Shown: in pieces, positions 45,298-55,843 of the stretch
Numbering within the stretch: position 1 is the first letter of the stretch
Layout: each line of letters starts with the position of its first letter
Assembly (NCBI GenBank): GCA_004144595.1
Contig: SEEM01000018.1
Span: 1 to 63,060, forward strand
Length of the DNA: 63,060 nt
Source of the DNA: Hyphomicrobiales bacterium
Lineage (GTDB): Bacteria; Pseudomonadota; Alphaproteobacteria; Rhizobiales; Beijerinckiaceae
Direction: 5' to 3'
Program-made: the position numbers and the translations under genes
Notes under the pieces: model-generated
Told to the model about the DNA's origin: nothing
Databases searched by the model: none
Seen by the model: the letters and a program-made list of their open reading frames with translations, nothing else

Positions 45298-45846
45298 ATG
45301 GAGCGATCGCTGCGTATCATCGCATCGTCGCTCGTCCTCCTCTGCGGCACGGTGCCGGCCCGGGCGGCCGGCCCCTCCCCCGATGCCGCGACAGTGGACG
45401 AGGATGCGCTCTGCGAACCGGGCGCATCCGACAATGGGCCGTTGAACGAAGCGCAGCTCGCCCGCTGCCGCCAGCTGTGGCAGGAGCGGCTGCAGGCCGC
45501 GCGGGAACGAAGCCGGGTTTTTCTCGAGCGGGCGACCGCGGAGAGGGAGGAGAAGCGCGCGGCAGCGGCGAACCGGGCGGCACAGCCCGCCCAGCCGGTG
45601 ACGATCGAAACCTTCATCCATGCCGCCGACATCGCCTATGGCGACGTCGTGGTGACGGATCGCGGCCCACGCGTCTTCGTCGGCAAGACCGGAGAGCCGG
45701 CCACGGAGCAGGATTTCGTGGCGCTCGACTCGGCCCGGTCTCCGCATCGGAGCCGGACCGGAGCCTATGACGGGGCCTACCCGCACCCCCAAAGACCTCA
45801 CGCCGCAAAGCCGCGGCCCGCCAGCCAGCAGGAGCGCAAGCCTTGA
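45298..45846 (+). CDS. Small secreted protein with GD-VVT-RG...DFVAL motif (b)
   Basis: 182 residues, with GGGAGGAGG just before the ATG. Signal peptide 1-24 ([14 protein letters not shown]). An acidic segment with two Cys ([16 protein letters not shown]), then a helical Glu/Arg-rich stretch (50-90), then [13 protein letters not shown] and [10 protein letters not shown]. Residues 115-143 align without gaps to residues 97-125 of the protein at 32636. The C-terminal tail is Pro/Arg/His-rich. It sits inside the valine operon, and its TGA overlaps the TTG start of the next gene. Function unknown. Confidence 0.8.
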   Translation: MERSLRIIASSLVLLCGTVPARAAGPSPDAATVDEDALCEPGASDNGPLNEAQLARCRQLWQERLQAARERSRVFLERATAEREEKRAAAANRAAQPAQPVTIETFIHAADIAYGDVVVTDRGPRVFVGKTGEPATEQDFVALDSARSPHRSRTGAYDGAYPHPQRPHAAKPRPASQQERKP

Positions 45847-46997
45847 GCCCGTTTTCCCTGACCGAGGACCAGATCGCCATCCGCGACATGGCGCAGGACT
45901 TCGCTACTGATACGCTGGCACCCCATGCCGCGCGCTGGGACGAGGAGAAGCATTTCCCGGTCGAGGAGATGCGCGCCGCCGCCGCGCTCGGCATGGGCGG
46001 CATCTATATCCAGGACGATGTCGGCGGCTCCGGCCTCACCCGGCTCGATGCGGCGCTGATCTTCGAAGCGCTCTCGACCGGCTGCCCGACCGTCGCGGCC
46101 TATATCTCGATCCACAACATGTGCGCCTGGATGATCGACCGCTACGGTTCCGACGAGCAGCGGCAGCGCTTCCTGCCGAGACTCTGCACGATGGAGCACC
46201 TCGCCAGCTATTGCCTGACCGAGCCCGGCGCCGGCTCCGACGCAGGCGCGCTGAAGACCAAGGCGGTGCTCGACGGCGACCATTACGTGCTCGACGGGCA
46301 GAAGCAGTTCATCTCTGGTGCCGGGGTCGCCGACGTCTATGTCGTCATGGCGCGCACCGGCGAGGCCGGCCCCGCTGGCATCTCGACAATCGTGGTCGAG
46401 AAGGACACGCCCGGACTGTCCTTCGGCGCCAACGAAAAGAAGATGGGCTGGAATGCCCAGCCGACCCGCGCCGTGATCTTCGAGAACTGCCGCGTGCCGG
46501 TTGCGAACCGAATCGGCCCGGAGGGAATCGGCTTCAAGATCGCCATGGCCGGGCTCGATGGCGGCCGGCTCAATATCGGCGCCTGCTCCCTCGGCGGGGC
46601 GCAGGGCGCGCTGGACAGGTCGATCGCCTACGCCAAGGAGCGCAAGGCCTTCGGTTCGGCCATCGCCGATTTCCAGGCCCTGCAGTTCAAGCTCGCCGAC
46701 ATGGCGACAGAGCTGGAGGCGGCGCGCAGCCTGCTCTGGCGCGCGGCGGCTGCCCTGGACGCCAAGACACCGGATGCGACCAAGCTCTGCGCCATGGCCA
46801 AGCGCATTGCCACCGATACCGGCTTCGAAGTCGCCAACCACGCGCTCCAGATCCATGGCGGCTACGGCTATCTCGCCGATTACGGCATCGAGAAGATCGT
46901 CCGCGACCTGCGCGTCCACCAGATCCTCGAGGGGACCAACGAGGTGATGCGGATGATCGTCGCACGCGGGCTGGTGGGGCGGGCGAAGGGGAATTGA
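45843..46997 (+). CDS. Acyl-CoA dehydrogenase, isobutyryl-CoA dehydrogenase type
   Basis: 384 residues from a TTG start that overlaps the previous stop (TTGA), with AGGAG nine bases upstream. FAD flavoenzyme that turns isobutyryl-CoA into methacrylyl-CoA in valine breakdown. Visible blocks: [55 protein letters not shown], and [14 protein letters not shown], where the Glu of EGT is the expected catalytic base. It groups with ACAD8-like enzymes by these features and by the neighbours mmsA and mmsB. Confidence 0.93.
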   Translation: MSPFSLTEDQIAIRDMAQDFATDTLAPHAARWDEEKHFPVEEMRAAAALGMGGIYIQDDVGGSGLTRLDAALIFEALSTGCPTVAAYISIHNMCAWMIDRYGSDEQRQRFLPRLCTMEHLASYCLTEPGAGSDAGALKTKAVLDGDHYVLDGQKQFISGAGVADVYVVMARTGEAGPAGISTIVVEKDTPGLSFGANEKKMGWNAQPTRAVIFENCRVPVANRIGPEGIGFKIAMAGLDGGRLNIGACSLGGAQGALDRSIAYAKERKAFGSAIADFQALQFKLADMATELEAARSLLWRAAAALDAKTPDATKLCAMAKRIATDTGFEVANHALQIHGGYGYLADYGIEKIVRDLRVHQILEGTNEVMRMIVARGLVGRAKGN

Positions 46998-47010
46998 CCG
47001 CCGAAGGCGG

Positions 47011-47104
47011 TCATCCCGGACGCCGCAAGGCGATCCGGGATCGCATGACGACTAGGCATCTTTTTCTGACGACGATCCTGGATCGCCTGCGGCGTCCGGG
47101 ATGA
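47011..47104. repeat. Intergenic palindromic repeat, family D
   Basis: TCATCCCGGACGCCGCAAGG...GATCCGGGAT on the left and ATCCTGGATCGCCTGCGGCG...TCCGGGATGA on the right. It forms a long hairpin between the dehydrogenase and mmsB genes. A shorter GACCGCC-GAA-GGCGGTC hairpin directly precedes it at 46996-47012. Confidence 0.8.
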
Positions 47105-47134
47105 CAACCAAGATAAAATCGGGAGAAGCGCAGC

Positions 47135-48022
47135 ATGACCAACATCGCCTTCATCGGCCTCGGCAATATGGGCGGCCCGATGGCCGCGAACCTCGTCAAG
47201 GCCGGGCATAGCGTCAAAGCCTTCGATCTCGTGCAGGCCTCCAAAGATGCCGCTGCCGAGATCGGCGTCGGCATCGCCGGCTCGGCCAGGGAAGCCGTGG
47301 CCGATGCGGAGGTCGTCGTCACGATGCTGCCGGCCGGCAAGCATGTGCTCGCAGTCTGGGCCGATATCCTGCCGGCGGTGAAGCCCGGTACGCTCCTGAT
47401 CGATTCCTCGACCATCGATGTCGAGAGCGCGCGCAAAGCCCATGCGCTGGCGGCGGAGCGTGGCTGTCTTTCGCTCGATGCCCCGGTTTCGGGCGGCACC
47501 GGCGGCGCCAAGGGCGCCACCCTCACCTTCATGGTCGGCGGCACGGAGGACGCCTTCGCCAGCGGCGAGCCGATCCTCGCCAGGATGGGGCGCCGGATCG
47601 TGCATTGCGGCGGCGCCGGCAACGGGCAGGCAGCCAAGATCTGCAACAACATGATCCTGGGAATCTCGATGATCGGCGTCTCCGAAGCCTTCGTGCTGGG
47701 CGAGAAGCTCGGCCTGTCGCATCAGGCCCTGTTCGACGTCGCCTCGACCTCGTCGGGCCAGTGCTGGTCGCTGAACACATACTGCCCGGTACCGGGACCG
47801 GTGCCGACCTCGCCGGCCAACAACGAATACAAGCCCGGCTTCGCCTCGGCGCTGATGCTGAAGGACCTGAAGCTTTCGCAGGAAGCGGCGCAGGCGGCGG
47901 GCGCGTCTACCCCGCTCGGCGCGGCCGCCGCGCAGCTCTTCGGGCTGCATAATGCGTGGGGCGAAGGCGGCATGGATTTCTCCGGGATCATCCACCTTCT
48001 GCGCGGACGCGGGCAGGCGTGA
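47135..48022 (+). CDS. mmsB: 3-hydroxyisobutyrate dehydrogenase
   Basis: 295 residues. NAD+ enzyme oxidising 3-hydroxyisobutyrate to methylmalonate semialdehyde, the substrate of MmsA. The N-terminal Rossmann motif is IAFIGLGNMGGPMAANLVKAGH. The substrate-binding stretch is DAPVSGGTGGAKGATLTFMVGG. The catalytic Lys is in GNGQAAKICNNMILG. GGGAGAAGCGCAGC precedes the ATG. Last clear member of the valine operon. The enoyl-CoA hydratase and 3-hydroxyisobutyryl-CoA hydrolase needed between the dehydrogenase and MmsB are not encoded here. Confidence 0.96.
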   Translation: MTNIAFIGLGNMGGPMAANLVKAGHSVKAFDLVQASKDAAAEIGVGIAGSAREAVADAEVVVTMLPAGKHVLAVWADILPAVKPGTLLIDSSTIDVESARKAHALAAERGCLSLDAPVSGGTGGAKGATLTFMVGGTEDAFASGEPILARMGRRIVHCGGAGNGQAAKICNNMILGISMIGVSEAFVLGEKLGLSHQALFDVASTSSGQCWSLNTYCPVPGPVPTSPANNEYKPGFASALMLKDLKLSQEAAQAAGASTPLGAAAAQLFGLHNAWGEGGMDFSGIIHLLRGRGQA

Positions 48023-48065
48023 GAGGCGCTTGCGCGGCAAGGCGTCGCGGGTCTAGACCCGAAGC

Positions 48066-49022
48066 ATGAACGACGCCCTGCCCCACCGCGAACGCTCCTC
48101 CCTCACTGGCTTCGCGATCAACCGGCTCGACCGGCGCGAGGACCTGCGCAACAAGCCCGATGCGGTGGCGGCCTTGCGCCACCGCTCGGACACGCGGATC
48201 GCCGTGGTCGCGGGCGAGACGCCTATCCTGAAACGCCTCGACGGCGAGGCGCTGACGGTCTGGTTCAGCCACGGCGAGACCGAGATGCTAGGCCCGGCCG
48301 CCGAAGAAATCTTCATGGGCACGGGCGAGGACGGGACGCCGCGCTTCGCCCGCCTGCTCGACAAGGCCCTCGCGGAGCCGCTGAAGGAACGGGCGGAGCT
48401 GTTCGTCACCGATCTGCGCTCGGTCGCGCTGAAGCGTATCGTGCCGGAGGACGAGGTCGGCCCGCTCGGCGAGGCCAAGGCCGTGCTCGACTGGCACGCA
48501 CGCCACCGGTTCTGCGCCCAGTGCGGCGGACGGACTGTCGCCGGCGCCTCGGGCTGGCGGCGTGAATGCACCGCTTGCGGCGCGATGCATTTCCCGCGCA
48601 CCGATCCGGTCGTGATCATGCTGGTGACGCGCGGCGATGCCTGCCTGCTGGCACGCCAGGCCCGGTTCGCGCCGGGCATGTATTCCTGCATCGCCGGCTT
48701 CGTCGAACCGGGCGAGACGATCGAGGACGCGGTCAGGCGCGAGAGCTGGGAGGAGGCGGGCCTAAAGGTTGGCAACGTGCGCTATCTCGCCTCGCAGCCC
48801 TGGCCCTTCCCCTCCTCGATCATGATGGGTTGCATCGCCGAGGCGCTCGGCGACGAGATCACGCTCGACATGACCGAGCTCGAAGAAGGCCGCTGGTTCC
48901 CGCGCGAGGAGGTTCTCCAGATGCTGGAAGGCAAGCACCCGGACGGGCTTGCCTGCCCGCAGCATATCGCCATCGCCAACACGCTGGTGCGGGCCTGGGC
49001 GCTCGAAGGCGAGCGGATCTGA
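48066..49022 (+). CDS. nudC: NAD(+) diphosphatase / deNADding enzyme NudC
   Basis: 318 residues. It hydrolyses NAD(H) to NMN(H) and AMP and, in the family, removes NAD caps from RNA. N-terminal domain, then a zinc ribbon CAQCGG...CTACG at about 158-178, then the Nudix box GFVEPGETIEDAVRRESWEE and the NudC-specific SQPWPFPSS. All Nudix box residues are in place. It follows mmsB by 43 bases on the same strand but is functionally unrelated to valine use. Confidence 0.96.
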   Translation: MNDALPHRERSSLTGFAINRLDRREDLRNKPDAVAALRHRSDTRIAVVAGETPILKRLDGEALTVWFSHGETEMLGPAAEEIFMGTGEDGTPRFARLLDKALAEPLKERAELFVTDLRSVALKRIVPEDEVGPLGEAKAVLDWHARHRFCAQCGGRTVAGASGWRRECTACGAMHFPRTDPVVIMLVTRGDACLLARQARFAPGMYSCIAGFVEPGETIEDAVRRESWEEAGLKVGNVRYLASQPWPFPSSIMMGCIAEALGDEITLDMTELEEGRWFPREEVLQMLEGKHPDGLACPQHIAIANTLVRAWALEGERI

Positions 49023-49138
49023 CGTTCCGCTGCCCAAGCTCGCATTTCACCCTCGGAACTACACGGTCATCCCGGTATGACGGCGTGGTTCCGAAGAAAT
49101 ATCCTGCGTGATACGACGAAAGACGCCGGCTCAGTGCG

Positions 49139-49993
49139 TTACTCGCCGGCCTCCTCGATCGTCGAGCGGAAGTCATTGGCGGAGTAGACGCCCATGATCT
49201 TCATCTCCTTCGAGAAATAGGAGAGTTCGTCGAGCGCGCGCCGCAGCGCCGGGTCGTCGGGATGGCCCTCGACGTCGGCATAGAACATCGTCGCCGAGAA
49301 ATGACCGTCCACCATGTAGCTTTCCAGCTTGGTCATGTTGACGCCGTTGGTGGCGAAGCCGCCCATCGCCTTGTAGAGCGCGGCCGGGATGTTGCGCACA
49401 CGGAACATCAGCGTCGTCACCGTCCGGCCGACGCCCTGGCGGGCGTATTCTGGATATTTCGAGAGCACGACGAAACGCGTGGTGTTGTGCTTCTCGTCCT
49501 CGATATCCTCCATCAGGATATCGAGGCCGTAGACTTCAGCCGCGATGCGGGGGGCAATGGCCGCGCGCGTCGGATCGTTGGCCTCGGCGACCTGGCGGGC
49601 GGAGCCGGCCGTGTCGGCTGCGACCTCGGCCTTGAGGCCGAGCTTGCGGATGATCTTCCGGCACTGGCCGAGCGCATGGATATGGCTCTGCACCGTCTGG
49701 ATCGTGGCGAGCGTCGCGCCCCTCGCGGCCATCAGGTGGAAGCGGATCGGCAGGAAATGCTCGCCGATGATATGCAGGCCCGAGCGCGGCAGCAGATGAT
49801 GGATGTCGGCGACGCGGCCGGCGATCGAGTTATCGATCGGGATCATGCCGTAGCGGGCCTTGCCGTCGCTGACGGCCGAGAGCGCATCCTCGAAGGTGGC
49901 GCAGGGCAGGAGCTCGCAGTCTGGAAACACCTGGAGGGCCGCCTGCGAGGAGAAGGCTCCGGGCTCACCCTGATAAGACACGACGAAGGACAT
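49139..49993 (-). CDS. pheA: Prephenate dehydratase
   Basis: Monofunctional enzyme of 284 residues that makes phenylpyruvate from prephenate in phenylalanine synthesis. There is no chorismate mutase domain. The PDT domain (1-180) has YQGEPGAFSSQAAL, IPIDNSIAGRV and the catalytic NTTRFVVL. A C-terminal ACT regulatory domain (about 195-280) has GVNMTKLESYM at the Phe-binding site, the alphaproteobacterial form of ESRP. Feedback inhibition by Phe is expected. It is downstream of kdsB, 52 bases apart on the same strand. Confidence 0.96.
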   Translation of the reverse strand: MSFVVSYQGEPGAFSSQAALQVFPDCELLPCATFEDALSAVSDGKARYGMIPIDNSIAGRVADIHHLLPRSGLHIIGEHFLPIRFHLMAARGATLATIQTVQSHIHALGQCRKIIRKLGLKAEVAADTAGSARQVAEANDPTRAAIAPRIAAEVYGLDILMEDIEDEKHNTTRFVVLSKYPEYARQGVGRTVTTLMFRVRNIPAALYKAMGGFATNGVNMTKLESYMVDGHFSATMFYADVEGHPDDPALRRALDELSYFSKEMKIMGVYSANDFRSTIEEAGE

Positions 49994-50045
49994 GGGACGA
50001 CTTCAAGCTCCTCGGCTTCTGTTGTGGCGCGCTCGCTGACCGGCC

Positions 50046-50780
50046 TCAGCGGGACTTCAGAATGGCACGGGCGCGGTCGAGATCGGGCGGCGTATCGACG
50101 CCACGCGGCACATGGTCGATGACGATGACGTCGATGCGCATGCCGTCTTCCAGCGCGCGGAGCTGCTCCAGCTTCTCGCGCAGCTCGAGCGGCGACTGCG
50201 GCAGGCTGACGAAACGGTCGAGAGCGGCGCGGCGATAGGCGTAGAGGCCGACATGGTGATAGAGCGGACCCTCGCCGTAGGGTGCCGTGGCGCGCGTGAA
50301 ATAGAGGGCGCGCATATGCCCCGGCGCGATCTCGCTGCCGATGAGCTTCACGACGCTCGGCGCTCTCGTCTCCTCCTCGTCGTCGATCACGCCGGCGAGC
50401 GTCGCGATATCCACAGCCGGATCGGCGAGCGGCTTCACCGCATCGGCGATGGCCGACGGCGCCAAGGTGGGGAAATCCCCCTGGACGTTGACGATGATGT
50501 CGTAGCGGCGTTCAGGGTCGAGGATGTCGGCAGCCTCCTTGATCCGGTCCGAGCCGGTCTGGTGGTCGGCGCTGGTCATCACCGCCTTGCCGCCGGCCGC
50601 CTCGATCGCGGCCGCGATTTCCGGCGCATCGGTCGCGACCGCCACGTCTCCTGCGCCGGAGGCGACCGCGCGGCGCCAGACATGGACGATCATGGGCTCG
50701 CCATGGATGTCGGCGAGCGGCTTGCCGGGCAGGCGCGTCGCCTGCATGCGGGCCGGGATCAGGATCAGCGGGTTGGCCAT
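50046..50780 (-). CDS. kdsB: 3-deoxy-manno-octulosonate cytidylyltransferase
   Basis: Activates Kdo with CTP to CMP-Kdo for the inner core of lipopolysaccharide. 244 residues from the ATG at 50780 ([22 protein letters not shown]). The nucleotide-binding motif [23 protein letters not shown] and [13 protein letters not shown] are typical. [20 protein letters not shown] is the family's late conserved block. An in-frame ATG at 50792 is possible. It is divergent from the cytochrome c gene and co-directional with pheA, an order conserved in Rhizobiales. Confidence 0.96.
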   Translation of the reverse strand: MANPLILIPARMQATRLPGKPLADIHGEPMIVHVWRRAVASGAGDVAVATDAPEIAAAIEAAGGKAVMTSADHQTGSDRIKEAADILDPERRYDIIVNVQGDFPTLAPSAIADAVKPLADPAVDIATLAGVIDDEEETRAPSVVKLIGSEIAPGHMRALYFTRATAPYGEGPLYHHVGLYAYRRAALDRFVSLPQSPLELREKLEQLRALEDGMRIDVIVIDHVPRGVDTPPDLDRARAILKSR

Positions 50781-50983
50781 TTTCGGAAGCATGCTCGGCT
50801 GGGCTGCCCACGGTGAAAGCCGGCGGCGGCAAAAAGTCTCAAACGGTGCGTGCTTATACGAGTTGCAATGAAGCGCGCAAAGCGGTTAAGCAACGGCAGA
50901 AGCTGGAGCCTTTCAAGACTCCGGCCAAGCGCTATCTCGTCTCCCGGGCCTCGGCCGCGGAGGGCACCCAGGGTTCGGATACG

Positions 50984-51526
50984 ATGAACATCGAAGCCAA
51001 CAAGATTGCCGGCGCGGTTCTCTCCACGCTGCTCGTCGTGATGGGCCTCAGCATGACGGCCGGCATCGTCTTCGCACCGCACAAGCCGGCCGTGCCGGGC
51101 TTCGACCTGCCGAGCGAAGAGCCTGCAGCCGCCGGTGCCGCCGCCGCCGCGGCAGTAGCCGAGGAGCCGATCGCGGTGCGCCTGGCCAAGGCCGACCCGG
51201 CCAAGGGCGAGAGGGCAACCGCCGCCTGCAAGGCCTGCCACACCTTCGAGAAGGGCGGCGCCAATAAGGTCGGCCCACATCTCTACGAGGTCTACGGTCG
51301 CCCGGAAGGATCGGTCGCCGGCTTCGGCTACTCCGCCGCGATGAAGGCCCGCAACGACAAGAGCTGGGACGCCGACGGCCTCGACCATTTCCTGAAGAAC
51401 CCGAAGGCCTATGTGCCCGGTACGATCATGGCCTTCGCCGGCATCGCCAAGCCCGAGACCCGCGCCGACGTGGTCGCCTATCTCAACTCGCTGGCCGACG
51501 CGCCCAAGCCGCTGCCAAAGCCCTGA
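50984..51526 (+). CDS. Membrane-anchored class I cytochrome c (CycM-like)
   Basis: 180 residues from the ATG at 50984. Hydrophobic segment 10-30 without a clear cleavage site, so it probably stays as an anchor. An Ala/Pro-rich linker (35-65), then the cytochrome domain with heme motif CKACH at 82-86 and the axial Met in YVPGTIMAFAGI. It resembles the CycM electron carrier between the bc1 complex and cytochrome c oxidase. The open frame reaches back to 50813, but that part overlaps the kdsB promoter side and lacks family character. A strong terminator follows. Confidence 0.92.
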   Translation: MNIEANKIAGAVLSTLLVVMGLSMTAGIVFAPHKPAVPGFDLPSEEPAAAGAAAAAAVAEEPIAVRLAKADPAKGERATAACKACHTFEKGGANKVGPHLYEVYGRPEGSVAGFGYSAAMKARNDKSWDADGLDHFLKNPKAYVPGTIMAFAGIAKPETRADVVAYLNSLADAPKPLPKP

Positions 51527-51558
51527 GCCGTCAGGCGAGCGCCCAATCCGCGATCACG

Positions 51559-51585
51559 AAGCCGGGCTTTGCCCGGCTTTTTCGT
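51559..51585 (+). terminator. Rho-independent terminator after cytochrome c gene
   Basis: Stem AGCCGGGC (51560-51567) / GCCCGGCT (51571-51578) with loop TTT and a following TTTTTCG run. It ends the cytochrome transcript before yejA. Confidence 0.93.
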
Positions 51586-51703
51586 TTCTTCGCCTTGCTC
51601 CCGCCCCGTGCAGGCCCGCACAATCGTGCTCCTGCCAGCCATTGCCGTAGCCTTCCGCGCAGGCGACACAGGACAACGGCGAATCAGACGGAGACGCGAA
51701 ACG

Positions 51704-53572
51704 ATGGCGATGCGCATTACACGCCGCAGATTGCTGGAAGCTGCAGGGGCCGCGACCGCCGCCGGCGCCCTGCCCCAGCTTCCACAGGCGGCGCTGGCGC
51801 AGGACACGGAATCGCACGGGCTCTCGACCTTCGGCGAGCTCGCCCTGCCTCCCGACTTTCCGCATTTCGCCTATGTGAACCCCGAGGCGCCGAAGGGCGG
51901 CCTTCTCACCGTCCAGATCAAGCGCGGCGGCGGCAACCAGAGTTTCGACACCTTCAACACGCTCAACACATACGTGCTGCAGGGCGATGGCGCGGCCGGC
52001 ATGGATGCCTGCTTCGACAGCTTGATGGCGGGCTCCGGCGACGAGCCCGGTTCGGCTTACGGTCTGCTGGCGAAGAGCGTCGCGGTTTCCGCGGACAAGC
52101 TGACCTATCGCTTCCGGCTGAGGCCCGAAGCGAAGTTCCATGACGGCTCGCGGGTGACGGCGCGCGACGTCGCCTTCTCGATGGACATCCTGAAGGCGAA
52201 GGGGCATCCATCCTATCGCCTGCTCCTGAACGAACTCGTCTCGGCGGAAGCGGAGGGCGACGACGTCTTCGTGGCAAAGTTCTCGCCGAAGCGCGGGCGC
52301 GACCTGCATCTCGTCATCGCCGGCCTGCCAGTGTTCTCGGAGAAGTACTGGTCGACGCGGGATTTCACCGCATCGACGCTGGAGCCGCCGCTCGGCTCCG
52401 GCGCCTACAAGGTCGGGCGTTTCGAGCAGGGCCGCTTCATCGAGTTCGAGCGCGTGCCGGACTATTGGGCCAAGGATCTGCCGGTAAATATCGGCACCAA
52501 TAATTTCGACCGGGTTCGCTGGGAGTATTTCCGCGACCGGCAGGTGGCATTCGAAGCCTTCAAGGGCGGCGCCATCACCTTCCAGGAGGAATTCACGTCG
52601 CGCATCTGGGCGACTGGCTACGATTTTCCGGCCGTGCACGAGGGCAAGGTGAAGAAGGAAACCCTGCCGAAGACCGAGCCGGTCGGCTCGCAGGGCTGGG
52701 TCTACAATACGCGCCGCGAGAAATTCGCCGATCCGCGCATCCGCGAGGCGCTGGGGCTCGCCTTCGATTTCGAATGGACGCGCAAGACCATCATGTTCGG
52801 CTCCTATGAGCGCATGACCTCCTATTTCGAGAACTCGGATTCGAAGGCCGTCGGCAAGCCTTCGCCGGAAGAACTGAAGCTGCTGGAGCCTTGGCGCGGC
52901 AAGGTGCCGGACGAGGTCTTCGGCGAGCCCTTCCTGCCTCCGGTATCGGACGGCTCGGGCAGCGACCGCAACCTGCTACGCAAGGCCGACGAGATGCTGC
53001 GCGCCGCCGGCTGCAAGCGCGACGGCAACGTGATGAAGCTGCCGAACGGCCAGCCCTTCGAGATCGAGTTCCTCGATTCCAGCCCAGCCCTGCAGCCGCA
53101 TACGCAGCCCTTCCAGGCCAATCTCAAGCGGCTCGGCATCAACGCCACCTCGCGGCTCGTCGACCCCGCGCAGTATCAGCGCCGGCTTCAGGAGTTCGAT
53201 TTCGACATCATGAGCATGGCGCTCTCGGGCGGTTCGATCCCCAGCGACACGCTCAGCATCGTCTATGGCTCGGAAGCGGCGAAAACCAAGGGCTCGCGCA
53301 ATGTCGGCGGCATCGGCCATCCCGCCATCGATGCGATGATCGCTGCGATCGGCCAGGCCAAGAGCTATGCCGACTGCACCGTCGCCGCCAAATGCCTCGA
53401 TCGCCTGCTGCGGGCCGGCCGCTACTGGATCCCGATGTGGTGGAACGACGAGGAATGGCTGGCCTATTGGGACATGTACGACCGGCCGGCGACCAAGCCG
53501 AAATACGCGTCCGGCGCGCCGGGCATCTGGTGGTACGACGCCGAGAAGGCCAAGCGGATCGGAAAGGCGTGA
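51704..53572 (+). CDS. yejA: Peptide ABC transporter substrate-binding protein YejA
   Basis: 622 residues from the ATG at 51704. A twin-arginine signal ([18 protein letters not shown], Arg7/Arg8) suggests folded export by Tat, with cleavage near ALAQ. The mature start [23 protein letters not shown] is the YejA hallmark. Family 5 solute-binding fold, full length. In enterobacteria YejABEF imports peptides including microcin C. The cluster here has the same order A-B-E-F and should work as one importer. Confidence 0.95.
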   Translation: MAMRITRRRLLEAAGAATAAGALPQLPQAALAQDTESHGLSTFGELALPPDFPHFAYVNPEAPKGGLLTVQIKRGGGNQSFDTFNTLNTYVLQGDGAAGMDACFDSLMAGSGDEPGSAYGLLAKSVAVSADKLTYRFRLRPEAKFHDGSRVTARDVAFSMDILKAKGHPSYRLLLNELVSAEAEGDDVFVAKFSPKRGRDLHLVIAGLPVFSEKYWSTRDFTASTLEPPLGSGAYKVGRFEQGRFIEFERVPDYWAKDLPVNIGTNNFDRVRWEYFRDRQVAFEAFKGGAITFQEEFTSRIWATGYDFPAVHEGKVKKETLPKTEPVGSQGWVYNTRREKFADPRIREALGLAFDFEWTRKTIMFGSYERMTSYFENSDSKAVGKPSPEELKLLEPWRGKVPDEVFGEPFLPPVSDGSGSDRNLLRKADEMLRAAGCKRDGNVMKLPNGQPFEIEFLDSSPALQPHTQPFQANLKRLGINATSRLVDPAQYQRRLQEFDFDIMSMALSGGSIPSDTLSIVYGSEAAKTKGSRNVGGIGHPAIDAMIAAIGQAKSYADCTVAAKCLDRLLRAGRYWIPMWWNDEEWLAYWDMYDRPATKPKYASGAPGIWWYDAEKAKRIGKA

Positions 53573-53579
53573 CCCGGGC

Positions 53580-54668
53580 ATGCTGAGCTATATCGCCCGG
53601 CGCCTTGCGCTGATGGTGCCGACACTGTTCGGCATCCTGCTCGTCTCCTTCGTCATCGTGCAGTTCGCACCGGGCGGGCCGGTCGAACGCGTCATCTCGC
53701 AGCTGCAGAACCCCAATAGCGGCGGGGCTGCCGACCGCGTCGGCGGCGGCCAGGGCGGCGATGCCGGAGCGCAGGGCGATGGGTCCGCCTATCGCGGCGC
53801 GCAGGGGCTCGATCCCGCCTTCATCAAGGAGCTGGAGAAGCAGTTCGGCTTCGACAAGCCGGCGCATGAGCGCTTCCTGAAGATGCTCAGTGACTATGCC
53901 CGCTTCGATTTCGGCCGGTCCTATTTCCGCGATGCGCCGGTGCTCCAGCTGATCAAGGAGAAGCTGCCGGTCTCGATCACGCTCGGCCTGTGGATGACGC
54001 TGATCTCCTACGCGATCTCGATCCCGCTCGGCATCCGCAAGGCGATGAAGGAAGGCTCGCGCTTCGACACCTGGACGAGCGCCGTCGTCATCGTCGGCTA
54101 TGCCATCCCGAGCTTCCTCTTCGCGATCCTGCTGATCGTGCTCTTCGCCGGCGGCTCCTTCTGGCAGATCTTCCCGCTGAGGGGACTGACCTCCGACAAC
54201 TGGGCCGAGCTCAGCCTCTTCGGCAAGGCGAAGGATTATCTCTGGCACATCGCCCTGCCGGTCCTGGCGATGGCGCTCGGCGCCTTCGCGACCTCGACGC
54301 TTTTGACCAAGAACTCCTTCCTCGACGAGATCAGGAAGCAATACGTGCTGACCGCCCGGATGAAGGGCCTCAGCGAGCGGCGCGTGCTCTACGGCCATGT
54401 CTTCCGCAATGCGATGCTGATCGTGATCGCCGGCTTCCCCGGCGCCTTCGTCCATGCGCTTTTCGCGGGATCGCTGCTGATCGAGACGATCTTCTCGCTC
54501 GACGGGCTCGGCCTTCTCTCCTTCGAGGCGATCGTCAACCGCGACTATCCGGTCGTCTTCGCCAATCTCTTCATCTTCTCGCTGATCGGCCTCGTCGTGC
54601 ACCTGATCACCGACCTGACCTATAGCTGGGTCGATCCCCGCATCGATTTCGAGAGCCGGGAGGCGTGA
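53580..54668 (+). CDS. yejB: Peptide ABC transporter permease YejB
   Basis: 362 residues, six membrane spans. Start [36 protein letters not shown] Gly/Ala/Asp-rich insertion at about 45-75 follows the first span. It is also present in E. coli YejB, so it is family-typical. [18 protein letters not shown] and [25 protein letters not shown] (the coupling loop) are present. It starts 7 bases after yejA and ends just inside the yejE region. Confidence 0.95.
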   Translation: MLSYIARRLALMVPTLFGILLVSFVIVQFAPGGPVERVISQLQNPNSGGAADRVGGGQGGDAGAQGDGSAYRGAQGLDPAFIKELEKQFGFDKPAHERFLKMLSDYARFDFGRSYFRDAPVLQLIKEKLPVSITLGLWMTLISYAISIPLGIRKAMKEGSRFDTWTSAVVIVGYAIPSFLFAILLIVLFAGGSFWQIFPLRGLTSDNWAELSLFGKAKDYLWHIALPVLAMALGAFATSTLLTKNSFLDEIRKQYVLTARMKGLSERRVLYGHVFRNAMLIVIAGFPGAFVHALFAGSLLIETIFSLDGLGLLSFEAIVNRDYPVVFANLFIFSLIGLVVHLITDLTYSWVDPRIDFESREA

Positions 54669-54670
54669 GC

Positions 54671-55843
54671 ATGGACACGCTGATCGACGCTCCTCCGCCG
54701 GCCCTGCGTAGCGATATCCCGCTCGCACCGGCCGAGGCGAAGCAGGGCTGGCTCAAGCTCTCGCCGATCAACCGGCGGCGGCTCAACAACTTCAAGGCGA
54801 ACAGGCGCGGCTGGTGGTCTCTCTGGCTGTTCCTCGCCCTGTTCCTGCTGACGCTCGTCGCCGAGTTCATCGCCAACGACCGGCCGCTCGTCGTCCGCTA
54901 CAAGGACGAGTGGCTGTTCCCGGTCGCGGTGAACTATCCGGAAGAGAAGTTCGGCGGCTTCCTCGCCACCACCGATTATCGCGACCCGGTCATCGCCAAG
55001 GAGATCGCGGCCAACGGCTTCGCGATCTGGCCGCCGATCCGCTACTCCTACCGCACGCACAACCTCGACCTGCCGGTGCCGGCTCCCGCGCCGCCGACCT
55101 GGCTGCTCAAGGACGAGCAGTGCAGGGCGATCGCCGAGCGTACGGGCGGTTCGACCTGCCGCGACCTCGAATGGAACTGGCTCGGCACCGACGACCAGGG
55201 CCGTGACGTGGTCGCGCGCCTGATCTACGGCTTCCGCATCTCCGTGCTGTTCGGGCTGATCCTGTGCGCCTTCTCCTCGGTGATCGGCATCGCGGCCGGC
55301 GCCATCCAGGGCTATTTCGGCGGCTGGACAGACCTGATCTTCCAGCGCCTCATCGAGATCTGGACCTCGATCCCCGCGCTCTACCTGCTGATCATCGTCG
55401 CGGCGATCATCACGCCGAGCTTCTTCGTGCTGCTCGGCATCCTGCTGCTGTTCTCCTGGGTCGCATTGGTCGGCGTCGTCCGCGCCGAGTTCCTGCGGGC
55501 GCGCAATTTCGAATATGTCCGGGCAGCGCGCGCGCTCGGCCTCTCCAATCGCACCATCATGATCCGGCATCTGCTGCCGAACGCGATGGTCGCGACGCTG
55601 ACCTTCCTGCCCTTCATCCTGAACGGCTCGATCACCACGCTGACCTCGCTCGACTTCCTCGGCTTCGGCCTGCCGCCGGGCTCGCCGTCGCTCGGCGAGC
55701 TATTGGCGCAGGGCAAGGCCAATCTCCAGGCGCCCTGGCTCGGCCTCTCCGGCTTCATCGTGATCGCCCTGATGCTGTCGCTGCTGATCTTCATCGGCGA
55801 AGCGGTGCGCGACGCCTTCGACCCGCGGAAGACCTTCGCATGA
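54671..55843 (+). CDS. yejE: Peptide ABC transporter permease YejE
   Basis: 390 residues. ATG at 54671 with GGAGG seven bases upstream, preferred over an overlapping GTG at 54665 that is too close to the ribosome site. The N-terminal cytoplasmic part LKLSPINRRRLNNFKANRRGWWSLW is typical of YejE. A large periplasmic loop (about 70-170) contains RDLEWNWLGTDDQGRDV. The coupling loop reads YVRAARALGLSNRTIMIRHLLPNAM. The stop overlaps the yejF start (ATGA). Confidence 0.95.
   Translation: MDTLIDAPPPALRSDIPLAPAEAKQGWLKLSPINRRRLNNFKANRRGWWSLWLFLALFLLTLVAEFIANDRPLVVRYKDEWLFPVAVNYPEEKFGGFLATTDYRDPVIAKEIAANGFAIWPPIRYSYRTHNLDLPVPAPAPPTWLLKDEQCRAIAERTGGSTCRDLEWNWLGTDDQGRDVVARLIYGFRISVLFGLILCAFSSVIGIAAGAIQGYFGGWTDLIFQRLIEIWTSIPALYLLIIVAAIITPSFFVLLGILLLFSWVALVGVVRAEFLRARNFEYVRAARALGLSNRTIMIRHLLPNAMVATLTFLPFILNGSITTLTSLDFLGFGLPPGSPSLGELLAQGKANLQAPWLGLSGFIVIALMLSLLIFIGEAVRDAFDPRKTFA

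Noticed and set aside
53712..53805. Gly/Ala/Asp-rich insertion in YejB as a possible novel domain
   Set aside because: E. coli YejB has a similar low-complexity insertion after its first membrane span, so this is normal for the family.
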